This document shows positions 46,324-55,418 of a DNA stretch of 58,236 nucleotides, piece by piece. Position numbers and translations under genes: made by a program. Within the stretch, counting starts at the first letter, position 1; each line of letters opens with the position of its first letter. The DNA comes from Herbaspirillum frisingense GSF30 (lineage in GTDB: Bacteria > Pseudomonadota > Gammaproteobacteria > Burkholderiales > Burkholderiaceae_D). Below the pieces are notes generated by a model. That model made no database searches and had not been told where the DNA came from. It saw only the letters and a list, made by a program, of their open reading frames with translations. The stretch lies in contig NZ_AEEC02000034.1 of the NCBI RefSeq assembly GCF_000300975.2, forward strand, positions 1 through 58,236, given 5' to 3'.

Positions 46324-47205
46324 ATGGACTGGGACAACGCCCGCATCTTTCTCGCCATCTACCGCGTCGGTACCCTGCGCGGTGCAGCCGAGCACCTGGA
46401 GATCGACCAGGCCACGGTCGGCCGGCGCCTGGCCGCGCTGGAAAAATCGCTGGGCGCACGCCTGTTCCTGCGCACCCCGGGTGGCTACGTGCCCACCCCT
46501 GCCGGCGAACTGGCTGCAGCGGCCGCCAGCCAGATGGAGCAAGGCGCCGAGCAACTGCAGCGGCAGATGCAGGGAATCGACGAGCGCCTGTGCGGCGTGG
46601 TACGGCTGGCCGCCACCGACATCACGGCGCGCCATTTCCTGTTGCCGGCCCTGAAGCGGCTGCGGGAATCCCATCCCACCATCAAGGTAGTGCTCACCAC
46701 CTCCACCCAGTTGAGCAACCTGACCAAGCGCGAAGCCGACATCGCCGTGCGCACGGTGCGCCCGGACGCGCCGGACCTGATCACGCGCCATCTCAAGCGG
46801 CTGCACAAAGGCATGTATGCGTCCAAGGCCTATGTGAAAAAGCGGGGGCGGCCCGAATCCGGCAGCGGTTTGAAGGGGCATGACGTCGTGATCTACCCGT
46901 ACAGCATCTCGCCGAACAAGCCCGAACAGATCTGTGGCGAATCCATCGTCCATGCCAACGTGGCCATGGAAGTCAGTACCGGGCTGGTGATGTACGACTG
47001 CCTGCAGGCGGGATTCGGGATCGGCGAACTGCCCATCCATGTGGGCGACGCTGCCAGCGGGCTGGTGCGCATCTGGCCGGAACGGGCCACGCCCTACGAC
47101 ATGTGGCTGGTCCTGCACAGCGACCTGAACCGTACCGCCCGGGTGCGGGCGGTGGCCGATGCGATCATCGCGGCCTATGAGGCCTACGAGCCCCACCCGA
47201 CCTAG
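46324..47205 (+). CDS. LysR-family transcriptional regulator
   Basis: 293 aa. HTH region MDWDNARIFLAIYRVGTLRGAAEHLEIDQATVGRRLAALEKSLGARLF; effector domain from about residue 90 (GVVRLAATDITARHFLLPALKRLRESHP). The HTH wording is closer to a LysR subgroup acting on exporters and redox genes. Divergent from the DHA2 exporter, its likely target, and convergent with the deacetylase gene. Confidence 0.9.
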   Translation: MDWDNARIFLAIYRVGTLRGAAEHLEIDQATVGRRLAALEKSLGARLFLRTPGGYVPTPAGELAAAAASQMEQGAEQLQRQMQGIDERLCGVVRLAATDITARHFLLPALKRLRESHPTIKVVLTTSTQLSNLTKREADIAVRTVRPDAPDLITRHLKRLHKGMYASKAYVKKRGRPESGSGLKGHDVVIYPYSISPNKPEQICGESIVHANVAMEVSTGLVMYDCLQAGFGIGELPIHVGDAASGLVRIWPERATPYDMWLVLHSDLNRTARVRAVADAIIAAYEAYEPHPT

Positions 47206-47238
47206 CGCGCCAGCAAATCCTCGCCGCGCGCGCGTGGC

Positions 47239-48180
47239 TCACTCCAGGTCGGCCAACACCTTCAGGTGGGCCACCACGCTGCGCCCCAGCGCCGAGGGGC
47301 TATAACCTCCCTCCAGGCAGCTGACGATGCGGCCCTGGGCGTACTGGTCGGCGATCTTCATGATCTGCCGCGTGATCCAGGCGTAATCGGCCTCGACCAG
47401 CCCCATCTGGCCCATGTCGTCTTCGCGATGGGCATCGAAACCGGCCGAGATGAAGATCATCTGCGGCTGATGCGCATGCAGCGCCGGCAGCCATTTCTCG
47501 GTGACCACCTGACGCACCGCACTCCCATCGGAGTAGGCCGGCACCGGTACGTTGACGATGTGCGACTCGGTCGGGCCATCGCCGGAAAAGGGATAGAAAG
47601 GATGCTGGAAGAAACTCACCATCAGCACCCGTGGATCATGAGCAAAGATGTCTTCGGTGCCATTGCCGTGATGCACGTCGAAATCGATCACCGCCACCCG
47701 CTGCAGCCCGTGCACGTCGATGGCATGCCGAGCCGCCACCGCCACGTTGTTGAACAGGCAAAAACCCATGGCCTTGTCGTGCGTGGCGTGATGCCCGGGC
47801 GGACGCACGGCGCAGAAGGCGTTGTCCAGCTCGCCGGCCAGCACCGCATCGGTCGCCGCCACGGCCGCGCCGGCCGCACGCAAAGCGGCATTCCAGCTAT
47901 GCCGGTTGATCAGGGTCTCGCCGTCGATGGAGTAATAGCGCTCGCCCGACAGGCTCAGCGCATGACAGTGCTCGCGCACGTAATCCACGGCCGCAGCCGT
48001 GTGTACCCGCTCCAGCTCGGCCGGATCAGCCAGCGGCGCTTCCCGGCGGTCGAGGAATTGATCGATGCGGCTCAGGATCAACTGATCTTCGATGGCCTCC
48101 AGACGGGCGGGGGCCTCGGGGTGCCAGTCGCCCATTTCGTGGCGCTGGCAGTCGGCGTGCGTATAGATGGCGGTGGTCAT
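47239..48180 (-). CDS. Histone-deacetylase-family amidohydrolase
   Basis: 313 aa zinc-dependent deacetylase of the AcuC/AphA/HDAC class. Active-site motifs are present: RPPGHHATHDKAMGFCLFNNVAVAA (His-His charge relay), VIDFDVHHGNGTEDIF (Zn-binding Asp and His), and FISAGFDAHREDDMGQM (second Zn Asp) with EGGYS at the C-terminus. Bacterial members remove acetyl groups from polyamines, acetoin-related enzymes or other small substrates. Divergent from the mltB gene, with the structured repeat between them. Exact substrate not known. Confidence 0.9.
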   Translation of the reverse strand: MTTAIYTHADCQRHEMGDWHPEAPARLEAIEDQLILSRIDQFLDRREAPLADPAELERVHTAAAVDYVREHCHALSLSGERYYSIDGETLINRHSWNAALRAAGAAVAATDAVLAGELDNAFCAVRPPGHHATHDKAMGFCLFNNVAVAARHAIDVHGLQRVAVIDFDVHHGNGTEDIFAHDPRVLMVSFFQHPFYPFSGDGPTESHIVNVPVPAYSDGSAVRQVVTEKWLPALHAHQPQMIFISAGFDAHREDDMGQMGLVEADYAWITRQIMKIADQYAQGRIVSCLEGGYSPSALGRSVVAHLKVLADLE

Positions 48181-48237
48181 TATTGCTCTTGTTACTAACA
48201 GGCAAGCCGTGGCCGGCCGGGTTGTCTCATCGGGCTA

Positions 48238-48503
48238 GGGCCTGTTCACATTCAATCTACGAGTGCGAGAGGTCGCCAAGCGTTGACTGCCTAGGCGCAG
48301 CGACGCGCCGTAGTGGTGCTACGGCAAGGAGCTGCAACAACGGCAGGCGACGCTTGGCGGCCTCTCCCGAAGGGTTGGCGCCAGAAGGCGCGCTGGCGGC
48401 GTTGCACGTCAGGGCTGGTGGCACCACCACCAGCCCTGACGCGCGCCTTGCCACCCCGCCTTCTGGCGCCAACGCATCTCGCAGATTGAATGTGAACAGG
48501 CCC
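48238..48503. repeat. Complete 266-bp structured inverted-repeat element (MITE-like)
   Basis: Terminal inverted repeats of 21 bp are perfect (48238-48258 and 48483-48503; each contains cctgttcacattcaat or its complement). Inside are nested stems: 48267-48283 with 48350-48366 (17 bp, one wobble) enclosing hairpin 48307-48325; 48375-48390 with 48457-48472 (16 bp, perfect) enclosing hairpin 48408-48440 (14-bp stem, five-base loop). No open frame with coding character. A second copy's right end is at 1-80. It lies in the promoter region between the deacetylase and mltB genes. No target-site duplication is obvious. Confidence 0.88.
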
Positions 48504-48647
48504 CAGTGTACATCCGCTGTCGCGTATCGTGTACGGGACGCAGCACCCAGCATGCACCAGCACGGGGCAAGGGGGCCGATGCGGTATACTTGCAGGCTTG
48601 TCCCGCCCCCTGCTCCGCTGACCAGATCGCTTCACCGCTTGCCGCTC

Positions 48648-49826
48648 ATGCCCATCTCCCTGCCTCGCCTGACTTCGTCCCTCTCCACCCTGTTGCTCGC
48701 CGGCCTGTGCGCCCTGGCGCCGGCAGCGCATGCGCAGGACGGCAAGCCTGTGGAAAAGAAAACCCAGAAAAAGCCGGCAGACAAAAAAGCCGGCAGCGAC
48801 AAAGCCAAGCCCAAGGCCAAGCCGTCAGCAAAGTCGGCGGCGAAGAAGAAAGTCGTGGCAGACGATCAGGGCGAGTTCGTCAACTTCAATGACTGGAAGG
48901 ACGTCGGCCGCTTCATCGACGAGATGGTCGAGCGCAACCAGTTCCAGCGGGGCGACCTCAACGATCTCTTCGCCAAGACCCGTTATGTGGACAGCGCCAT
49001 CCAGCTGATCAAGCCGGCCCCCAGCACCAAACCCAAGAACTGGAGCGCCTATCGCGCCCGCTTCGTGGAACCGGTGCGCATCAATGCCGGCGTCGAGTTC
49101 TGGAATACCTATGGCGTGGCGCTGGCGCGCGCCGAAGCGCAATACGGGGTGCCGATGGAAATCATCGTCGGCATCATCGGCGTGGAAACGATCTACGGCC
49201 GCAACACCGGCAACTTCCGCGTCATGGATGCGCTCACCACGCTGGCCTTCGATTATCCCAACACGCCCAATCGCGAGGCCCGCATGGCCTTCTTCCGCGG
49301 CGAGCTGGAAAACACCCTGCTGCTGGCTCGCGAGGCCGGTATCGATCCGCTGTCGCTGCGCGGCTCCTATGCCGGCGCCATCGGCTGGCCGCAATTCATG
49401 CCCGGCAGCATCCGCGAATACGCGGTCGACTTCGATGGCGACGGCAAGATCGACCTGCGCAATTCGCCGGTGGATGCCATCGGCAGCGTGGCCCACTATC
49501 TGTCCGTGCATGGCTGGCAGCGCAGCGAACCGGTGGCCTTCCCGGTCACCGTCTCGGCCGACAACCTGCAATGGCAAGCCATGCTCAACCAGGGGCTGGA
49601 AGCCAAGTACAGCGAAGACCAGTTGCACGCGGCCGGCATCTCCACCCCGCCGCTGCCGGCCGGTCAGCGCTTCGGCCTGGTCGATCTGCAGAACGGCACC
49701 GGCCCGACCGAGTACTGGATCGCCACCAATAACTTCTACGCCATCACACAGTACAATCGCAGCTACTTCTATGCGATGTCGGTGGCCGACCTCGGCCGCG
49801 CCGTGGCCGTCGCCCGCAATCGCTGA
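48648..49826 (+). CDS. mltB: Lytic murein transglycosylase B
   Basis: 392 aa periplasmic peptidoglycan lytic enzyme. The signal peptide ends ALAPAAHAQ without a lipobox, so unlike E. coli MltB it is not an obvious lipoprotein. A Lys/Ala-rich linker of about 40 residues (KKPADKKAGSDKAKPKAKPS) follows. The SLT domain has the catalytic Glu in IIGVETIYGRNTG and the family motifs SYAGAIGWPQFMPGSIREYAVDFDGDGKIDL. Start ATG 48648 (MPISLPRLTSS); the frame stays open far upstream through the repeat but that is not coding. Confidence 0.92.
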   Translation: MPISLPRLTSSLSTLLLAGLCALAPAAHAQDGKPVEKKTQKKPADKKAGSDKAKPKAKPSAKSAAKKKVVADDQGEFVNFNDWKDVGRFIDEMVERNQFQRGDLNDLFAKTRYVDSAIQLIKPAPSTKPKNWSAYRARFVEPVRINAGVEFWNTYGVALARAEAQYGVPMEIIVGIIGVETIYGRNTGNFRVMDALTTLAFDYPNTPNREARMAFFRGELENTLLLAREAGIDPLSLRGSYAGAIGWPQFMPGSIREYAVDFDGDGKIDLRNSPVDAIGSVAHYLSVHGWQRSEPVAFPVTVSADNLQWQAMLNQGLEAKYSEDQLHAAGISTPPLPAGQRFGLVDLQNGTGPTEYWIATNNFYAITQYNRSYFYAMSVADLGRAVAVARNR

Positions 49827-49901
49827 GCCGGCGACCACGCTGGCCGATACGACGGAGCGCCCGGCGCTCCGGCTCTCCTACCCTCCACGATCAGAACCAC
49901 C

Positions 49902-52073
49902 ATGAAACGCATTGCACCCCTGGCCTCCACGCTGATGCTGACGCTGGCCGGCACCTCGCTCGGCCTGTCGGCCACTGCCCGCGCCGCCGATGTCGGTGAC
50001 GACAAGGGCGAAGCGCTGCCCACGGTCAACGTCACCGCCAGCGGGACGACCAGGGATGGCGCGCGCCCTCGATCAGCCGCCGTGGCCGGTTTCGACGATG
50101 CGCCGCTGCTGGACACCCCGGCCTCGGTGGCTGTGGTCACGGCCGCGCAGATGCGCGACCAGCAATCGCGCCTGCTCTCGGACGTGGTCAAGAACGATGC
50201 CGCCATCAACGAGAATTACGCTCCGGTGGGCTATTACGAGAACTTCAGCATCCGTGGCGTGACGCTCGACCCGGCCAGCGCCTATCGCATCGATGGCCTG
50301 ACGGCGACCGGCGAACAGAACATCGCGCTGGAAAACAAGGAACGCGTCGAATTCCTCAAGGGCGTGGCCGGCCTGCAGGCCGGTGTCAGCAGCGCCGGTG
50401 GCATCGTCAATTACGTGACCAAGCGCCCGGCCGATGTACGCTCGATCACCCTGGGTACCGATTCCTACGGCTCGCGCTACCTGGCCGCCGACCTGGGCGT
50501 ACTCTTCGGCGAACAGAAACAGTTCGGCCTGCGCATCAACGCCGCGCATGAAGACATCCACTCCTACGTCGACCATGGCGATGGCTGGCGCGACTTTGCC
50601 TCGCTGTCGGCGACCTGGGCGCTGTCCTCCAAGACGCTGGTGCAGTTCGATGCCGAATACCAGCAGAAGGCGCAGCACTCGGTAGCCGGCTACCAGCTGC
50701 TGGGCGGCACCACCCTGCCCTCGGGCGTCTCGCCCAAGACCATGCTGACGCCACAATCGTGGGCGCAACCGGTGCGCGACAGTGCGCTGAACTACCGCCT
50801 GCGCGTGGATACCGAATTCAATGCCGACTGGCGCGGCTACGTGCAGGCCGGTCGCAGCCGGGCGGTGATCGATGATTACCTGGCTTTCCCGTATGGCAGC
50901 GGCAGCTTCGCTTCCACCACCTTCGGTGCCAATGGCGACTTCGATGTCTATGACTATCGCGTCCCCAATGACGAACGTCGCAATGACGAAGCGCAGGCGG
51001 TCATGATCGGCAAGTTCGCCACCGGCTGGCTGCAGCACGAGTTGACGCTGGGCCTGGCGATGTCGCGCCGGACCGTGGACAAGCCCGATGGCATCAGCGT
51101 GTTGGTGGGCGAGGGCAATATCTATACTGGCACACCGGAATTGGCACCGGCCACCGATGTTCCCGGCCCGGCCTATCGCAACCTGGACAGCCGCCAGAAG
51201 GCGCTCTTCTTCAGCGACCGCCTGCAATTCTCCGAGCGCTGGCAAGCCATCGCCGGCGGCCGTCAGGTGTGGTTGAACGAGCAGGCCTTCGGTGCCGATG
51301 GCAGCGCCACGCGCACCACCTCGCGCAACCTGTTCCTGCCGCAACTGGCGCTGATCTTCAAGCCGCTGCAGAACCTCTCGGTCTATGGCAGCTACGCAGA
51401 GACACTGACCCTCGGGACCTCCGCGCCGTTCTGGGTCAGCAACTTCCCGACCACCTTGCCGCCCTCGGTGGCACGCCAGCTGGAAACCGGCGTGAAATGG
51501 GAAGTCTCGCCTGACCTGGCACTGACGGCCGCCCTGTTCCGTATCCGCAAGGCCTACGAATACCAGCAGCCGGACTCCAGCGCCAACGGCTTTACCTACG
51601 TCCAGCAAGGCCGCCAGACCAACACCGGCATCGAGCTGGGCGCCAGCGGCAAACTCAGCCCGCGCCTGGCCGTTGGTGCCAGCGTGGCCGCCACCCGCGC
51701 ACGCGCCAGCGATACCGGCACCGCCGCCTACGATGACCAGCAGGTGGTCAACGTGCCGCGCCTGCGCAGCAGCGTCTATGCCGATTACGCGCTGCCCGGC
51801 GTGGAAGGCCTGAACCTGATGGGCAACTGGCTCTACAGCAGCAGCAAGCCCGCCACCCGCGATGGCAGCGTCAACCTGCCGGCGGTACATGTCTTCAATG
51901 CCGGCCTGCGCTACCGCATGCGCATGGGCAGCCATACCGCCACCCTGCGCGCCAACATCGACAACCTCTTCGACAAGCGCTACTGGAAGGATGCCGGCCA
52001 GTACCTGGGCGACGGTTATGTGCACCTGGGTGCGCCGCGTACGGCGCGCCTGTCGCTGCAGTACGATTTCTGA
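49902..52073 (+). CDS. TonB-dependent receptor without signalling domain
   Basis: 723 aa outer-membrane receptor. The signal peptide ends ATARA; it goes straight to the TonB box region and plug (LPTVNVTASGTTRDG, DTPASVAVVTAAQMRDQQS, RVEFLKGVAGLQAG) with no STN domain. The barrel ends VHLGAPRTARLSLQYDF. It shows siderophore-receptor family features. No Fur-like palindrome is seen in the 75 bp before it, where a seven-base hairpin (49853-49871) lies instead. A kinase-like gene follows after only 15 bp, so the two probably act on one ligand. Confidence 0.9.
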   Translation: MKRIAPLASTLMLTLAGTSLGLSATARAADVGDDKGEALPTVNVTASGTTRDGARPRSAAVAGFDDAPLLDTPASVAVVTAAQMRDQQSRLLSDVVKNDAAINENYAPVGYYENFSIRGVTLDPASAYRIDGLTATGEQNIALENKERVEFLKGVAGLQAGVSSAGGIVNYVTKRPADVRSITLGTDSYGSRYLAADLGVLFGEQKQFGLRINAAHEDIHSYVDHGDGWRDFASLSATWALSSKTLVQFDAEYQQKAQHSVAGYQLLGGTTLPSGVSPKTMLTPQSWAQPVRDSALNYRLRVDTEFNADWRGYVQAGRSRAVIDDYLAFPYGSGSFASTTFGANGDFDVYDYRVPNDERRNDEAQAVMIGKFATGWLQHELTLGLAMSRRTVDKPDGISVLVGEGNIYTGTPELAPATDVPGPAYRNLDSRQKALFFSDRLQFSERWQAIAGGRQVWLNEQAFGADGSATRTTSRNLFLPQLALIFKPLQNLSVYGSYAETLTLGTSAPFWVSNFPTTLPPSVARQLETGVKWEVSPDLALTAALFRIRKAYEYQQPDSSANGFTYVQQGRQTNTGIELGASGKLSPRLAVGASVAATRARASDTGTAAYDDQQVVNVPRLRSSVYADYALPGVEGLNLMGNWLYSSSKPATRDGSVNLPAVHVFNAGLRYRMRMGSHTATLRANIDNLFDKRYWKDAGQYLGDGYVHLGAPRTARLSLQYDF

Positions 52074-52088
52074 CCGGTTACCGCGATC

Positions 52089-53300
52089 ATGCAAGCCGCG
52101 TCGCACCATCTCACCCGCGTCATCAGCCATGGCATGGGCGCCGAGCCGGTCATCTCCGACTGGCCGGCGCTGACCTCCGCCGAGGTGGCCCGGGTGCTGC
52201 ATCACTATCCCGAGGTCGGCCAGCCGCTGCGGCTGGAGTGGCATAGCCCACGCCCGTTCTCGGCGGCCTGCGTGATGCAGACCGCCAGCGGGCCCGTCAT
52301 CGTCAAGCGCCATCATGCGCGGGTACGCGATGTCGTCGCACTGGCCGAGGAACATCGCTTCGTGGCGCACCTGCAGGCGAACGGATTGCCGGTCAGCCCG
52401 GCGCTGGCCACCGCCGAGGGCGCCACCGCGCTGGCCGACGAATACTGGACCTATGAAGTATTTCCGCTGGCGCCGGGGGTTGACCTGTATCGTGAGGCGA
52501 TGTCGTGGACGCCCTTCAGCAGCGGCCAGCATGCGCATTCGGCAGGCCGGATGCTGGCGCGACTGCACCAGGCCTCGGCCGGCTACGACGCACCGGCGCG
52601 CCCGGCGCGTCCGCTGGTGTCGAGCTTCACCATCTTCTCGCAGGAAGACCCGGTGCGGCCCCTGCAGGCTTACATCGAACAGCGTCCGGCCATCGCCGAT
52701 TACCTGGAAAACCGGCCCTGGCGGGGCGAGGTGGCACAGCACCTGCTGCCCTGGCACGCCGGATTGAAACCCTATCTGGATGAATTTGCGCCGCTGTGGA
52801 CCCACAACGACTGGCATGCCTCCAACCTGCTGTGGAGCGATGCCACCGAACAGGCGCAGGTGCAGACGGTACTGGACTTCGGCCTGTGCGACCGCACCTG
52901 CGCGCTGCATGACCTGGCGACCGCCATCGAGCGCAACATCGTCGAATGGCTGGCCATCCCGCAACGCCAGGTGCAGCTGGTGCACCTGGATCTGCTGGAT
53001 GCGATGCTGGACGGATATGCCTCGGTGCTACCACTGAACGCGCGCCAGACACGCGCATTGGCGGCGCTACTGCCGCTGGTGCATGCCGAGTTCGCGCTGG
53101 CCGAGCTGGATTACTTCCACGGCGTGACGCAGTCGCCGCAGAATGCCTCGCTGGCCTATGACACCTATTTCCTGGGCCACGCTGCGTGGTTCCACACCAG
53201 CGAAGGACAGCGCCTGCTGACGCATCTGCAGCATCGCGCCGATGCGCTGGAGCACAAGCCGGATAGCGCTTCTGCAGCGGTCAATCAGGCCGCCCGCTGA
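52089..53300 (+). CDS. APH-fold small-molecule kinase (phosphotransferase family)
   Basis: 403 aa protein of the aminoglycoside phosphotransferase/homoserine-kinase-like superfamily. The catalytic loop is WTHNDWHASNLLW (HxDxxxxN) and the Mg-binding motif LDFGLCDR, so the active site looks intact. The N-terminal lobe contains GPVIVKRHH with the ATP-binding Lys. It lies 15 bp after the TonB receptor gene. Candidate substrates are a vitamin, amino sugar or siderophore moiety taken up by that receptor; resistance to an aminoglycoside is possible but unsupported. Confidence 0.85.
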   Translation: MQAASHHLTRVISHGMGAEPVISDWPALTSAEVARVLHHYPEVGQPLRLEWHSPRPFSAACVMQTASGPVIVKRHHARVRDVVALAEEHRFVAHLQANGLPVSPALATAEGATALADEYWTYEVFPLAPGVDLYREAMSWTPFSSGQHAHSAGRMLARLHQASAGYDAPARPARPLVSSFTIFSQEDPVRPLQAYIEQRPAIADYLENRPWRGEVAQHLLPWHAGLKPYLDEFAPLWTHNDWHASNLLWSDATEQAQVQTVLDFGLCDRTCALHDLATAIERNIVEWLAIPQRQVQLVHLDLLDAMLDGYASVLPLNARQTRALAALLPLVHAEFALAELDYFHGVTQSPQNASLAYDTYFLGHAAWFHTSEGQRLLTHLQHRADALEHKPDSASAAVNQAAR

Positions 53301-53336
53301 GGCACAGGCGCCACGTCGCGCAAACCTGGTGGAGAA

Positions 53337-53879
53337 TCAGGCAAAATCCTTGATCGTTTCCGGTTCGATCAACACCATCTCTTCATTGGCGCCCAGCCAG
53401 ACCTGACCATCCTGGATCGTGCATTGCAATTGCATGGTGCGCTGCGCCAGGGCCGCCAGTGCCTGGCTGGCCTCGGCCGGGATATTGACCACCTTCAGGT
53501 TCTTGGCGCGCTCCACGCGGCTGCCGGTCTGGTTCCACCAGATATTGGAGACGCTGCTGTAGCTATACACCAGCACCCGGTCGGCGCGGCCACAGGCCTT
53601 GAGGATGGCGCGGTCATCGGGCTGGCCGACTTCGACCCAGAGTTCGATGGCGCCGGTCAGGTCCTTCTGCCACAGGTCTGGCTCGTCGGTATCGGAGAGT
53701 CCCTTGCCGAAGGCCAGTGACTCGCTGGCGTTGAGGGCGAAGGCCAGCACCCGGATCATCATGCGCTCGTCGGTCTCGGACGGATGGCGGGCAATGGTCA
53801 GTGCGTGTTGCTGGTAGTAATGCCGATCCATGTCGGAGATCTGCAGGTCAGCCTTGAAGATGGTGGATTTGAGCGCCAT
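53337..53879 (-). CDS. yaeQ: YaeQ family protein
   Basis: 180 aa, almost the same length as E. coli YaeQ (181). The N-terminus MALKSTIFKADLQISDMDRHYYQQHALTIARHPSETDERMMIRVLAFALNA is canonical. The domain belongs to the PD-(D/E)XK-like fold with VEVGQPDDRAILKACGRADRVLVY. Biochemical role is unknown; the E. coli protein was linked to suppression of an rfaH phenotype. Convergent with the kinase gene and divergent from the DUF1415 gene. Confidence 0.93.
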   Translation of the reverse strand: MALKSTIFKADLQISDMDRHYYQQHALTIARHPSETDERMMIRVLAFALNASESLAFGKGLSDTDEPDLWQKDLTGAIELWVEVGQPDDRAILKACGRADRVLVYSYSSVSNIWWNQTGSRVERAKNLKVVNIPAEASQALAALAQRTMQLQCTIQDGQVWLGANEEMVLIEPETIKDFA

Positions 53880-54042
53880 GGAATGTGTCTTGTACTTGCA
53901 AAGGAAATGCGGGGCCGCCGGTACGGGGCCGCCGCCAAAGGTTGGCAAGCATAGCCGATCTGGCCGGTGCGTGGGCATTTGTGGCGGCTTGGGCTGTCCG
54001 GCGGCTGCCCGTGTCCGCCTGCCCATGCGACAATGCCGCCCC

Positions 54043-54639
54043 ATGAACGCCACCTCCGCCTCCACTGCCGCCGAGCCCCCCTTCAGCGACGACGACGTCA
54101 TCGCCCTCACCCGCGCCTGGCTGGAACAGGCCGTCATCGGTCTGAATCTTTGTCCCTTTGCCAAGTCGGTCCATGTGAAGGACCAGGTCCGCTACCACGT
54201 CAGCCACGGCCAGGACTGGGACAGCCTGGCGGCCGATCTGGAACAGCAATTGGCCTTTCTGGCAAAGACCGACCCGGAACAGGTGGACACCACCCTCTTC
54301 ATCATTCCGCTCGCATTAGCGGACTTCCACGAATACAACGACTTCCTGGATTGGGCCGATCGCATCCTGGAACGACTCGAGCTCGACGGCGTGCTGCAGA
54401 TCGCCAGCTTCCACCCGGACTACCAGTTTGCCGACGCGCAACCCGACGATATCGAGAACTACAGCAATCGCTCGCCTTTTCCCATCCTCCATCTGTTGCG
54501 AGAAAACAGCATCGACAGGGCCGTGGAAGCCTACCCCGATGCCTCCGCCATCTTCGATAAAAACATGGTTACCTTGAGGAAATTGGGGCTAACTGGCTGG
54601 AACATGCTGCCATTTGTCGTATCAAAACGGCAACGCTAG
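54043..54639 (+). CDS. DUF1415 family protein
   Basis: 198 aa. The conserved start DDVIALTRAWLEQAVIGLNLCPFAKSVHVKDQVRYHVS, including CPFAK, and the end FDKNMVTLRKLGLTGW identify DUF1415, a widespread family of unknown function. FHPDYQFADAQPDDIENYSNRSPFPILHLLRE is its central motif. Start ATG 54043 is preceded by only a weak ribosome site. No operon partner. Confidence 0.9.
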   Translation: MNATSASTAAEPPFSDDDVIALTRAWLEQAVIGLNLCPFAKSVHVKDQVRYHVSHGQDWDSLAADLEQQLAFLAKTDPEQVDTTLFIIPLALADFHEYNDFLDWADRILERLELDGVLQIASFHPDYQFADAQPDDIENYSNRSPFPILHLLRENSIDRAVEAYPDASAIFDKNMVTLRKLGLTGWNMLPFVVSKRQR

Positions 54640-54978
54640 CAATTTTTCGAGGAATGCTGTTAATATCTGTTACAAATTCGGGCATGAGTTTCTGCAACTA
54701 TTGTGGAATAGAATTTTCTGACTGCATGAAAAATGTGCAATTATTTCTATATAGACATAGAATTATTGTTGTGCTGCCTCAAGCGCACTTGGTCAGAGAA
54801 CAGAGAACTTGATAAGCGTTGTTTTGAAGTCGTTCTTTGATAGGGCTTTCGTTATCCTGCAGAAAAAGGCATCGCCTTGGCTCTCAGATACCGTCAGTCG
54901 CGTTTTGCAGTTTTACAAACAATTAATGCATAGGCGCAAAGCCTTCCACAAACATCTGCATAATGGAACGTCCCGATC
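54640..54978. promoter_or_regulatory. AT-rich intergenic region before the small HTH-like gene
   Basis: About 340 bp, markedly AT-richer than the rest. It contains an inverted pair ttctat (54745-54750) and atagaa (54757-54762) and TA-rich stretches that could be promoters. No gene. It probably holds the control region of the 54979 gene. Confidence 0.4.
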
Positions 54979-55326
54979 ATGACTACCAACGATACTGCTG
55001 AAACCAACTCCATTTCCGATCATGTCAACTACGATCCGAACCATCTGCTGGATGCGTTGATCGAGAAGCTGCACCTGAAGAATGACGCAGCCCTGTCACG
55101 CGCGCTGGAAGTGGCACCGCCGGTGATCAGCAAGATTCGTCACCGCCGCCTGCCGGTGGGTGCATCGCTCTTGATCCGCATGCATGAAGTCAGCGAGCTG
55201 TCCATTCGCGAGCTGCGCGAACTGATGGGTGATCGCCGTGAGAAATTCCGCATCAGCGACAAGCAGTTCAAGCCGAAGCCAGGTGCTGCTCCTGGCGCGG
55301 CGCCGACCGCCGGTTCGCCGGAGTAA
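54979..55326 (+). CDS. Small Cro/XRE-like HTH protein of unknown function
   Basis: 115 aa protein I do not recognise by name. Residues about 20-80 (NHLLDALIEKLHLKNDAALSRALEVAPPVISKIRHRRLPVGASLLIRMHEVSELSIRELRELMG) look like a Cro/C1-type helix-turn-helix, with AALSRALEVAPPVISKIRHRR as recognition unit. The tail (KPKPGAAPGAAPTAGSPE) is Pro/Ala-rich and disordered. Start ATG 54979 follows an AT-rich control region; a strong bidirectional terminator follows. Probably a DNA-binding regulator; targets unknown. Confidence 0.7.
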   Translation: MTTNDTAETNSISDHVNYDPNHLLDALIEKLHLKNDAALSRALEVAPPVISKIRHRRLPVGASLLIRMHEVSELSIRELRELMGDRREKFRISDKQFKPKPGAAPGAAPTAGSPE

Positions 55327-55365
55327 GCAACTGCCCGGGACCTGGTCCCGACTGTGCGACAAAAA

Positions 55366-55392
55366 CAAAACGGAGCCATTGGCTCCGTTTTG
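55366..55392. terminator. Bidirectional terminator between the HTH-like gene and cysM
   Basis: Perfect 12-bp stem caaaacggagcc / ggctccgttttg, three-base loop, with A- and T-runs suiting both strands of this convergent pair. Confidence 0.88.
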
Positions 55393-55418
55393 CATTGCGC
55401 GTCATGCGTCGGCCGGCG

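Noticed and set aside
48183..48647. N-terminal extension of mltB through the structured repeat
   Set aside because: The signal peptide starts at 48648; upstream translation runs through the non-coding repeat element.
50073..52985. Very long antisense open frame opposite the TonB receptor and kinase genes
   Set aside because: Shadow of two well-supported genes in GC-rich DNA; the translation is His/Gln/Gly-rich with no family resemblance.
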